Below are positions 37,621-47,884 of a stretch of DNA of 64,000 bases, piece after piece. Every line of letters begins with the position of its first letter. The stretch's first letter is position 1. The position numbers and the translations under genes were made by a program. A model generated the notes under the pieces. That model was not told the origin of the DNA. It ran no database searches and was given only the letters and a program-made list of their open reading frames with translations. The DNA comes from Lineus longissimus (Eukaryota; Nemertea; Pilidiophora; Heteronemertea; Lineidae): contig NC_088318.1 of the NCBI RefSeq assembly GCF_910592395.1, positions 19,116,849 through 19,180,848 on the forward strand, written 5' to 3'.

Positions 37621-39493
37621 TCTATTGGCAAGCTGTGTATTGACAACGCCATAATGTGCGGGGGTTATTGGACAGTGAACCCACCAACTCCATCTCTTTA
37701 AGATAAATATGTATCAAAATACAGTTATAATATTCAATTGTGCAAATTATGTAGCCCATGTATGCTTTGTATATTGTGAATCATCATGGCATATTGGAGT
37801 CAAAGATGCTGTAAGATAGCATTCTGGGATGAATAGTTGCTATTTGATGAAGATCTGGTGATGATAGCTCTGTCTTAATCATCATGTTGATATACTCCCA
37901 ACTTAGATTAGTTATGTATGTACCTTCATGTAGCAGAGGGCAATCGTCTCTTTACTAATAATGATGGTAAGAATCAATAACGGGTAAACTTATCTTCCAG
38001 TCATTTTGCAACATATTGTAGTGTAGGATATAGAGTACGGTATTTGAGGAATTGTGTGGTATGAATATTGATATCGTGACTGTACTTTCAGAAATAGTTG
38101 GTATAAATTTTTTTGATGAAATCTTGCCATATACGGTATGGTAACAATGTTCATCCTTGGCAATGCCATTCATAAAGTAGGCCCTAGTCATTGGTGTGAA
38201 ATAACATTCATCCCAGGCTTATTATACGTGTAGACCCTATCATAATTTGTTCCGAAACACTGCCAGTAGTCAGTGTTGCGGCTAGTCATCAGTGTTTCCT
38301 ACCTCCCCTATTCATGGCTGTAGTTGCTACCATATCGAGTCAAATCAACAGCATCATATCGTGCCTACAGTAAGACCAGCCTGTTTAAACTGTAATATTA
38401 TATACATGTATGGATATACAGGTCTGTAGTTTATTGTACTCTGTGCAACCTAATTTATTATGGTAATAAATGATTTACTAGAAAAAGGTCTTCTTTCATT
38501 TGTGGATTACATGTACTCAGTATTATTGTGAAGCATCTTTCTATCAATCCTCACGATGTCTCAATCTTTACTGAACCTTTCTGGTTTTGGACAGAGTTGA
38601 GAACCAAGGTCATTTTGGTCTCACCTCAGCCGGCTAGAAGGAACAGGATGTAGCAGGGATCACGTTCATAGCATATGCATGGCCAGCTGCAAAATAACTC
38701 AAAAGTCCCCATTCTGATTACTGACACAACCAGAGACAACGTCGGGCCATTTGAAGAGGATTGTCCCCAGACCAACTGAATGGAAACAATTCCACGTGTC
38801 ATGGTTGAGCAGAATTCTTCAGAAATCAACGATAATACACTGTAGAAGAATTTGAATATTGAGTATTTTATTTACAAAGTTTAAAAAACTAATTGTACAA
38901 AATGTAATCTCTGCTAACCTCAGCACTGAAGAAGTCTTAACGATTGTTTTTCCTAATCTAGAACCAATGAAATGCCAGGTCCAAGTCCAAGATCAACTGA
39001 ACTGCGCTGAGCACATGGAAATATTTGGTCCGATTTATGTGCATTAAAGTGATCAGAAAATAGATTGGCAGTTATCGAACAATTGGTAATATCTAATTTG
39101 GTAACATCGAAGAGGCCCACAGGCCATGTCCACACGCTTGGCATGTTGATAGACCCGAAGTCTGTATGAGGATCTGTCCTCTAAATGCTCACTGCACTAT
39201 ATGCAACAATTTCCCTCCTGTCATCATCCATGCAGCATAATCAAGAAACTTTTAACTGCCTGATTGCTCTTTTCAACCTGCAAGGAAGATGTCACATTAT
39301 TTTAAATGAAACTCTCAGAAGCACGAAATAATTTTCTCTTCGTTAAATCAAAATTATTTTCTTCCACACAACTATTTCCCTATATTCTAATGTATTTGAT
39401 GACTTTTGATAAATCTGTATATATGGTGTGATAACTATAAATTTCTCAGCTCTCTCAATAAAACGTGTTTCCTTGTCATGACGACTGGTCAAC

Positions 39494-40347
39494 TTACTCA
39501 TCAATCTCCGCCTGACATAACTCCTTCACCTCCTGTTGCGTCATTGTCCAAATCTCTTGTGGCGTGTACTGAAAAGAAATTGTTCAATAGATTATGACTT
39601 AGAGAACAGATCTGTTTATTTCTATTTAACTTAGCCACAAGAACACAAATATGGCATGGGCCTTTAAGAACTTGCTACTATACTGCCATCTGGTGATAAG
39701 ATAAACACTCATGAAGTGAGAACCTACTGAATTAGACTTGAGACAGAGTCCATAGATAACAATCTCCTCCTATAAATGTTTACTCACTGCTACAACAGAT
39801 GCTTGCCGCCTGAAATAACAATTGCCTTCTTCATCGGAGTGGAATGGTGGCAGTTTATGGTCCCCTTCAACTAGCTGCTTGTTTTCTTTGTGATTCGGAT
39901 CCCATGGCCTGACTGTGATTTCTATCACGTAATCAGGAGCAAAGATTCCCTTCAAAAAATTAAATTCAATTATCCTCAAAAACTGATGCTTGGTATGCTA
40001 ACAACCACATCATGGTATTCAGGGGCCTCTAACAGTATTCCCAAAGACTATCGTAGAATTATTCTTGAAATCACTACTCCATTTACATGTGAAGCACATG
40101 TCCCAAGAACATGAGTAGCTGGAGATGGGGACTGATTATCCCAGTTAGGACAAAGTGTGAATCTCTCCATCACTAAATCCCTACTGATGGTGTAAATAAT
40201 CACTTTGATGTACAATGTCAAGGTCTGGAATGAATATCCTAACAACAACTCCAACAGCTGTAACCATGTCACAATGGGTACCAGCATTACATTTTTAGCT
40301 CACCTCTTAGCAGAGGTGAGCTTATCCCATACCGTGGCGTCCGTCGT

Positions 40348-40391
<44 letters not shown>

Positions 40392-42811
40392 CGTCGTCCG
40401 TTAGCAGGGCACGTTTCGTAACTGTTAGAGCTATTGAGTTGAAACTTGGTACACATGTACCCTTATGTAATGACACCTTGGAGACTAAGTTTCAATCCGA
40501 TTCGTTTTATGGTTTGGCCACCAGGGGGCCAAACGTTAAAAGTGAAAATATGCAATATCTCCCTTAATAGTAGTCGGGAAATTTTGAAAAAAATATGGTA
40601 GGTACTTCTAGCAAAGGTGCATCATATATCCTCCGGGTTTTTGATTTGACCTCCTTTTCAAGGTCACAGAGGTCAAATGGTGTAAATTGGCCGTTAGGAT
40701 GTAACGATGGCACGTTTCTAAACTGCAATGACTATTGATACCAAATTTGGTACACATTTACCTCTTAGTCAGGTGATCTCAGGGACCGAAGTTTGGTCCA
40801 ATATGATTCACCACTTGACCACCAGGGGGCAAAATCCAAAAACCTTAAAAATGTGATTATTCCTTAACTTCTTGCCCGATTGCCACCAATTTGATATCAT
40901 GGGTACATCTAACCACCATACAGTATATGTCACACAGGTTTTTAATTTGACCTTCTTGTCAAGGTCACAGAGGTCAAATGGCGTAAATTCGCTGTCAGGC
41001 CGTAACTATGGCAAGTTTCTTAACTGCAATGACTATTGATCACAAATTAAGTACACATGTACCCCTTGGTCAGGTGATCTCAGGTACCGAAGTTTGGTGC
41101 GATCTGATTTGCCGTTTGGCCTCCAGGGAGGGGGCCAAATCCTAAATTCTTCAAAATGCCATTATTCCTAGTAATGACTTGCCCGATTGGCACCAATTTT
41201 ATATCATAGGTACATCTAATTCTAACAACCATTCAATGTGTCACCCGGGTCTTCTTTGATTTGACCTACTTTTCAAGGTCACAGAGGTCGAATGTACTGT
41301 AAATTGGCCATTTTGGGGAAATTGTAATTGCTTGGACCTACATCAAACCTAACACTACATGACACAATACAATGCTCTTTATCCATCTTTCCTCCACATG
41401 AGGTGAGCACAATGGCCCTGGCCATTTCATTAAGGAAGCCAGTTCTGTTTTCGGTGTTTCACAGTACAATCTAACTTACACTATTCAAGATGGCCACTGC
41501 ATCATTATCACATTAGCAGTCAACTTTATTTGTGCGACAAACATGAGGTCTGCAAAATATCAATTAAAATGGACACCAAGACTTTGACATGGAATCCAAT
41601 TGCCAGTAAACTGTGAAGAAGTGTGCAACTCACATTATTATAGACAGCAACAGCCTCCTTGTCACACCAACAGTACGTGTGCGTGCGGCAGATATGGGGT
41701 CGCTCTCGACTATCAAGATCTGCTGTATCACTATAAGATAGGAAAAGGCTTATTGATTCCAATACACTTCACCAGGCAAATGTGGGGCGAGGGGTTAGCA
41801 TTCTCGAAAAGCCTTCATGGAACAGTGGTTATCAGCCGACTTCCCCTATTTGCAGGCATCAGACTTTTAACCGCTTAGCAAAGTATCTTAGTACAAAGGC
41901 ATTGTGACACAAGTGGATTCGTTCAGTCAAACATTTGGTGATTGGAACATTGTCTACCTTGTGTTATCAAAAGAGGTCAGGGCAGAAATGTCATCATCTG
42001 TGCAGTTGTTGTCAAGGACGGGCACAAATCGCACTTTGTAGCGATGTTTTAACAAGGGAGGATCGTAACGGCTTGCCAGGTCATCCATGGAGGTGAGAAG
42101 GTGGTCTTTCTGAAAAGATGATGCATAGTTATGCAACTTGGCATGTGAATAAGGTATGAAAGGAATTGATAAGGGGGGGGGGGGGGGTGCTTTTTCACGC
42201 CTGCCAGTGGTTATGGACAACCAACCAACCTGATATTGTGTCAGTTTCATTCCTTTGACTGTTCCATCGTCAACAATCCCAAGATAGACTGTACCTCCTT
42301 TCCCTGTGTTGAGGAAACCATTGATCGTCCTGAAAAAATAGGAGGACAACTCAATAGTGAAAAATATGGTAAACCAATCTGATGGGCTTGAGATGAATGC
42401 GGTAAACCAATCTGATGGGCTTGAGATGAATGCGGTAAACCAATCTGATTGGCTTGAGATGAATGTGTCATGAACGGATGATTGAAGGTTTGAGCCTGGC
42501 TGGTAGCTTTCTGAAGCTGCTAGCTAGCTACTAGTTGGACTCCGAGCATCTATATTCTAATGACTTTAGGTAAAGCATTATACTTTCTCTCACTCAGCAG
42601 CTTTTGTCCCATCAGTTTACCTGGAGACAGCTTTGCGGCTTCGTTTGTTTGATCCTGTGATAAAGGCCCAAGGAGGAAGCTCCTCCACTGCCATGTTGCG
42701 ATGGCCCTTAAACTCATGAGTCAGGTCCTCCTCAAATGGCACCACTGCCCCCTTGATGTAATATCGCTTCAACACCTTTCTCCTCTGATTGGTGGCACAT
42801 CCCGAGGCCAT
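39494..42811 (-). CDS. Small Schlafen/AlbA_2-domain protein, six exons
   Basis: Exons on the minus strand: 42811-42621, 42329-42230, 42109-41958, 41730-41634, 39949-39788, 39568-39494; 258 aa with matching phases. The N-terminal 90 residues carry the Schlafen AlbA_2 pattern: EEDLTHEFKGHRN (residues 27-39), then RTINGFLNTGKGG and TVYLGIVDDGTVKG (about 64-90). Glu28 and Glu33, five residues apart, and an Asp at 84/85 could form the acidic active site described for Schlafen endoribonucleases; this is inference. A cysteine/histidine cluster, HICRTHTYCWC, in exon 4 may bind zinc. Length is far below vertebrate Schlafens and there is no helicase part, like Schlafen-like 1 or other short animal family members. 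Alternative exon 4 acceptor 21 bp downstream also keeps frame. Intron 4 contains a large transposable repeat. It is head-to-head with the cytochrome b5 gene. Cellular role unknown. Confidence 0.85.
40290..41434 (+). mobile_element. Large non-autonomous repeat element, copy 2
   Basis: Same family as the element at 13.4 kb, here in intron 4 of the Schlafen-like gene (opposite to the gene's direction). It opens TTTTTAGCTCACCTC, followed at once by a hairpin (CTCACCTCTTAGCAGAGGTGAG), then CGT triplets at about 40349-40400. Three units of about 300 bp start near 40405, 40705 and 41005. It ends GAGGTGAGCACAATGGCCC, a GGCC hairpin and TTTCATTA. Terminal pair GCTCACCTC (40298-40306) and GAGGTGAGC (41400-41408) is exact. 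No coding capacity. Confidence 0.85.
42366..42470. repeat. 33-bp tandem repeat, 3 copies
   Basis: Unit GGTAAACCAATCTGATGGGC plus TTGAGATGAATGC, in intron 1 of the Schlafen-like gene. Confidence 0.88.
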
Positions 42812-43691
42812 GATTAATCAATCTTACCCTGAAGGGAAAGAACAACAAGATATTAGACATTGTTGAGTATTTCTGAATCCTGGTGGTCTGATGTCAGTAT
42901 TATCACCTCGAATAACACTACAGATTTTTCGTTGGGAATGAACGTCATTTGATTTGTCGTCAATCAAGTTATCAACAAGGCGATATTTCATAATTATAAA
43001 TAAATACACCGAGCAGAGACGATCGAAAAAAAACTTTTATTTCATGAATGGTCTATATTGCCTTGGGCAGGCCAACAAATAGTAATTTAGCCCCACAGCA
43101 GGCAGCCTGTATGGCTTGTATGGTAAACTCCGGACCAACTAGGTCTGTCATGGTGTCGCCCCCTATTATCAGATTCTGTTGTGTTATCGCTGTTATTGCG
43201 ATCAACCATGAACCAATCATTTTCGGAACAGGCACCTCGCCCCTTTTGGGGACGAATTATTTGTCTAAATAATGGAGAAGTCGCTTCAGACATCCGGATC
43301 CTGACGTAATCAGTTACTCCGCCTCTCGATATTTTGTTCACGACGAAAGAGTATAAAAAACCTGTATCTCAAGATGGACATTATAGGTTCTACGTCCGTC
43401 CCCTAACCTCGCCTCGCCTCAAGTCGATTTGAAGCGAAACGACTGGGAGCGAAAGGTTAGGGAGTGAAACGACCGAGTATCTTCCCTAACAAATTACACG
43501 GTCGTCCTAAAGAGCGCCACCACAAAGTAACATAATCTCGCCCAACTATAGCATGGTTTGTCAATGCACTAGTGTATAGGCATATACTTTACTAATCTGG
43601 CCAGATTTTCATTTTAGTGTGTGACAACATGGATTATGATGATGCCAACTTGGAAACGCAGCTCTGGCTGGTTTAGGTTGTTCTTGTCGTC
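42812..43691. promoter_or_regulatory. Shared upstream region of two divergent genes
   Basis: About 880 bp separates the start codons of the Schlafen-like gene (minus) and cytochrome b5 (plus). It contains TATAAAAAA at 43362 (plus strand) and a CRE-like TGACGTAA near 43303. Divergent control is possible but not shown; other 5' exons may lie here. Confidence 0.35.
43053..43235 (-). CDS. Uncertain 60-codon ORF with hydrophobic segments
   Basis: On the minus strand, starts MPVPKMIGSWLIAITAIT and ends AKLLFVGLPKAI. An AATAAA (minus strand, near 43037-43042) lies just after its stop. No family recognised. It could be an exon of something upstream or chance coding; the opposite strand is open for 74 codons over the same bases. 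Confidence 0.18.
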   Translation of the reverse strand: MPVPKMIGSWLIAITAITQQNLIIGGDTMTDLVGPEFTIQAIQAACCGAKLLFVGLPKAI

Positions 43692-45680
43692 ATGGAGAAG
43701 TGGAAGGAACACACAAGGGACGAAGTCTCGGCCCATTGTACTTTTTCATCTTGTTGGATCATAATGAAGGACAAAGTTTATGATGTGACGACATTTGTGA
43801 GGAAGGTGAGTTGCATGTCAACGATGCTTGCATGTCAGAATGTAATAGGCCTAAGCCAAACTATTTAAAGCCAAGCACACTATTGAACAAAGGAAAGTCT
43901 ATTTGCCCGTCCTTTGGTTTGGCTCATTATCATAATGCAACATCGGAACCCGCGGCAAGGGCCCGTGGGTTGGTACGGTTCAATCACTGTCCTAGTATAA
44001 TTACAAATTCATTATTTCTTTATAAGTTATAACTGCATTAGGGGCAAGTAAATTCAACCAGAATCTCAATCAAATCTTAATTAGGCACAGGTTTTTAGGG
44101 GTCGGTGAAGGGGAACAACCTGCTGCTGTTCTCGCTTCAAAAAGCTTGAATAACATTCCACGAAGATGACGTTACTGCAGCTGCTGCCCTCTATTTCCCC
44201 ATCGCTGAATTAGAGGCAATGTCGGACAAACATGCGGTTTCGTAATGGCTTCAGGCTTTCTAACTAGGGCAGTTAGCTGTAGATTCAATCTGGCACATGT
44301 CCGAGGGTTGGAAATACTACATAATTGTTCTGAATATATATTTCTCTCTCTGACTCTATGGTATCATTCATGCTAAAACAATGCAGGGTCAAAGATAATT
44401 GACTTTGAAATAAGCTCAAATGCGTAGAAATAAGTGTCGATGTCCGACTGTCACGTGACTACAAACGTCATCAATATCTTATGCAAATGACCTTGTAAGC
44501 TATAAATAGTAACTTCGCGGAATGCTATTACATGGTCTTTTCTCAAACGTGATATCTCGGGCCAAGTTGATGTAGCCTGGTCAATGGCTTCGGTAATCAT
44601 CAGAAATAGCCGAACCAAACGACGGGCAGTTGAGTTAGCTCCCATTGAACAATTCTGGGGCATCTTCAAAAAGTCCAAATTAAAAAATTCCTTTTTTTCT
44701 GAAAATATGGCAGATTTGGCTTGTCAGTGACATTGGTGCTGACATTGAAATGGCTCAAAGAGGCTGCCTTTTAATAGTCCATTTGTTTTTTTGGCAGCAT
44801 CCAGGAGGAGAAGACATCCTGTTAGAGAATGCAGGCGGGGATGTGACTAGTTCATTCGTTGATAAGGGCCATAGTCAGGAAGCATACAAATTATTGGAAG
44901 GCTACTGTATTGGCATTCTTGTTGAAGTAAGCACCGATCAAATCATAGAGTCTTGTGTGGCCGATCAAATCATAGAGAGAGTCTTGTGTAGCCGATCAAA
45001 TCATAGAGTCTTGTCATAGAGAGAGCCTTTATTGTCTAGCCAATCGAATCAAGAGAGCCATTCTTGTCTGGCCGATCAAATCATAGAGAGAGTCTTGTCT
45101 GGCCAATCAAATCATAGAGTCTTGTCTAGTCAGCAAATCATAGAAGAAGTCTTTACACACGTAGTAACAGAGTAAAGCAAAATGGTAGCTATACTCAGAA
45201 ACTTGAAAACCCCTACTTTTTACTTAAGGCGGATGCTCAGCTTTAAGTTTGCTTATACATAGAACAGTAAACTCGGGGTTGGTTCTCTTGAGTGAGCTTC
45301 TGTTTTCTGAGTTTCTTGGAGTTTTTGATCGAGTGGGTGAGAGGGGATTTGACTTTATTGCTGTTCAATGTCATCTTTATTCTTTTTCAGCATGAGAGGC
45401 TGGAGTAGTGCTGACAGCTACATTTCCCCCACACCCATACCAGTTATACACTGCATGGGTTTGGTTGATTGACTCAGTGAACAGTACTGATAAGGTGGTG
45501 GAGACCTCTATCGGCCACAATGTGTATATGTGTGACTCATTTTGTTTCTTCCTGTAGTCTGCCTTTAATAAAGATAGAGCTGACAAGATTGTGGATAATG
45601 AACAGGGCAGTGAGTTAATTAAGATCTCCATCAACTGTATTCCTGTGATACGTTATTGTTTTTGTACATTCCATGTATGA
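43692..45680 (+). CDS. Cytochrome b5-type heme protein, three exons
   Basis: Small heme electron-transfer protein. Exons 43692-43805, 44798-44926, 45558-45680; 121 aa. The signature KVYDVTTFVRKHPGGEDILL holds the first heme-ligand His (HPGG, residue 39) and GHSQEAYKLLEGYCIGIL holds the second (about residue 63), the spacing of true cytochrome b5 rather than the longer loop of fatty-acid hydroxylase domains. The start ATG is the first after an in-frame TAG. Exon 2 is certain, exon 1 likely; exon 3 (SAFNKDRADKIVDNEQG onward) fits phase and is followed by AATAAA at 45857, but its tail is not family-typical and lacks the long membrane anchor of microsomal b5. A strong alternative donor (GTGAGT at 45607) inside exon 3 could lead to an unseen last exon. 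Confidence 0.8.
44929..45140. repeat. Irregular 35-45-bp tandem repeat in cytochrome b5 intron 2
   Basis: Copies of CCGATCAAATCATAGAG with GAGTCTTGT spacers, about six. It begins immediately after the exon 2 donor. Confidence 0.8.
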
Positions 45681-45856
45681 CTGGTGTTTGAACAATCATG
45701 TTCGTGAAAGTACTGTATTTCGTTTTCATCTTGGTCTTACATTGTTCTCACTGCTGATCGCCTTCGATCCACTTTTCCACCTTTTTTTAGATATAATCTG
45801 TCTGACACTTGGCAGCTAGCTTTGTTATACTTTGTACTTAAAGAAAAAGCTGATTG

Positions 45857-45862
45857 AATAAA
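45857..45862 (+). terminator. Poly(A) signal of cytochrome b5
   Basis: AATAAA 177 bp after the stop in exon 3. Confidence 0.5.
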
Positions 45863-46011
45863 TTCGATTTTGTGTTAATACATGTACTTTTAAGTTTGTG
45901 AGTAAGGTCAGAGAGTTTTTGTTTCAAATGTACCATTGTCTAACAACAATTGGTCATCTCGGATGGTTCAACTTGGAGGAAATGATAGGGAATTTAAAGT
46001 TACTGGACACT

Positions 46012-46140
46012 TGTGACCAGCCCAGCTGTATCTGTCTCTTGGTGCCTGGACAACCATGTCAAAATCACAGACCAGCAAGCTAGGCTGTATCTGTCTCTGT
46101 TCCTGGACCACCATACCACAACCAAAGACCAGCCTGACTG
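46012..46140. repeat. About 59-bp tandem repeat, interrupted by a foldback element
   Basis: Copies marked by TGTATCTGTCTCT start at 46027 and 46086, with a diverged one near 46142. A further copy with the same GGACCACCATGTCACAATCAC tail resumes at 47026, after the foldback element, so the element appears to have landed in this array. Confidence 0.7.
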
Positions 46141-46195
46141 TTCATCTGTCTCTCGGTGCAAGGACTAGCTGCTATTACGTCACAAACACACAATT

Positions 46196-47026
46196 ACGCC
46201 CTGGCTGCGAATTTACAATTCCCAAACAGGATAGTCATAAGATATATTTCGAGCTTTCTGATTGGTCAACAGTAGAGTCAATTTACATACGCACATGGCC
46301 GAAGTGGACTCGATGTTGTCAAGTAGTACAGAAGTTTGGGGATCGAACCCCAGGTGGGAAAATAAATTTCAACACATTTTTTTTTCTTTTTTCTTACATT
46401 TCATCTTTTAAAAAAAAGTTTTCACTGTTTCATCTTGTTCTAATTTTGATACTGGTAGCATTATAGGCACTTTCAAAGAACTTTTAGAGAATCATTTGTT
46501 CTACCAGGGCGTACTGTTACACCTTTTACAGAACACCACTACACTTTAAATCAGCTTAGAATGATATCTAGGCACTTATTTTTACTTTCGTTAACTTACA
46601 TAAAGCTGAGGAATTTGTGTGAGGGCTGGATTATGGGGATCAATGTTTCCTTTTTCATCTAGAGACAAGACCCCCATTGATTTTCCAAGCCATTCGGTAT
46701 CTGAAAAATAGTTTCTATGTGCCTTTACATATTATTTGAAAAGATTTTATTTGAAATTAGTGGTATGAAATTGATACAATCTAAAAATGAAAATACATGT
46801 TAAAAAATTATCATTCATGATATAAGACATAAATATAAGCAAAAAAGAAAAAGAAAGAAATATCCCAATGGCGGATTCGAACCCACGCCAAAGGATGCCT
46901 CCATGGCTGAATTAGTGTGCACGGTTAAGGCTACACCACGTGACCATGATCAGCCAATCGAACTCCGATAATTATTCTAAGCGTCAGTTCAGTTTGGGAA
47001 TTATAAATTCGCACCCAGGCTGTATC
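46196..47026. mobile_element. Foldback element with tRNA-like arms
   Basis: Inverted arms of about 170 bp. Outer ends GCGAATTTACAATTCCCAAA (46207-46226) and its inverse (46993-47012) match at 19 of 20 bases. Inside each arm, pointing inward, is a tRNA-like promoter with a B box: GGGGATCGAACCCC at 46338 (plus) and GGGTTCGAATCC at 46873-46884 (minus). The centre is AT-rich. Either a foldback/MITE built from SINE heads or two SINEs inserted head-to-head. Confidence 0.65.
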
Positions 47027-47521
47027 TGTCTCTCAGTATCTGGACCACCATGTCACAATCACGCTACAGCCAAATTTACATGTACATGCAAAAGGTAAAC
47101 TCCAGCCCGTGTGGTCCGTTTCTCATCAGGCCGCCCAGACTATCGTTCAGAATATCACATCCCTGTCTCCACACTGCAGCGGTCACTACGGAATTGGTCT
47201 GCGGTAACAACATCCGCCATTGTCGAGACAAGAATTGGGTTTTGTTGTCTGTGTCCTTTTTAGTCAGCTATCCCCCTCTCCAATGTATGTAATTATTCTC
47301 TTAATTTTACTCTAACAATCGGGAATCACTTGTACTCAATATGGGGAGCCCATTATGGCAACTTTGAGATGCAAAAAACACCCGTATCTGGGAAGGGAAG
47401 GTGTCAGTTGTGAGTGTGTGCTTTTCGTGGATTAACACGACTCGCCTCACTCGGGCACTGTTGGTCAACTTGGTGCCCGTTGATGTACTAGAGATTCAAT
47501 TTACGTTTGCATCGTGTTGGC

Positions 47522-47600
47522 TGTCGTCACGTCACGATGCATTGCAGCTCAGTCTGAAGCGAGTGACGGTTTTACATTACTTTAGCGTCACGTGTAAACG
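47522..47600 (+). promoter_or_regulatory. CRE-like and E-box words upstream of PABPN1
   Basis: GTCGTCACGTCACGATG near 47524 includes a CRE-like TCACGTCA, and GTCACGTGTAAA near 47587 contains an E-box CACGTG. They precede the first PABPN1 coding exon, which has a splice acceptor (TTTCAG at 47880) four bases before the ATG, so the transcription start lies upstream. Confidence 0.3.
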
Positions 47601-47884
47601 TTGTTCCCAACCAACAAGTGTAACGTCAACGATATAGTCCGTGTTACTCACTGCATGAATATATCCGGCATTAGACAACAATGCCCCTTTACAATTTATT
47701 TGTTAAAAAAAAATTCAAATTTCAAAATTCAAATTCAAATCTTTTTTAAAAATTGGAGGCTACGATCTGATTGGTTCATCTGCGACATGACGCTATCGTA
47801 ATTTGCATTGACAAACTTTGGCCCTGAGTCGTCTTTGTCAAAAAGGCCCATGCTATGTGAGAGTGTGTTTCTTCTTTCAGAACC

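Larger units (their letters stand above)
36306..39493. other. Syntrophin 3' UTR and intergenic DNA
   Basis: The 155-codon frame at 36943-37410 and others here resemble no family and have AT-rich, low-complexity composition, so I treat the stretch as non-coding. AATAAA at 36536 and 38465 could end syntrophin transcripts. Confidence 0.5.

Noticed and set aside
40205-40567. ORF with a long arginine run
   Set aside because: The run is the CGT triplet repeat of the transposable element, not protein-coding sequence.
46861-46945. Functional tRNA gene on the minus strand
   Set aside because: A B box is present but the T-stem has mismatches and no acceptor stem pairs; it is better read as an arm of the foldback element.
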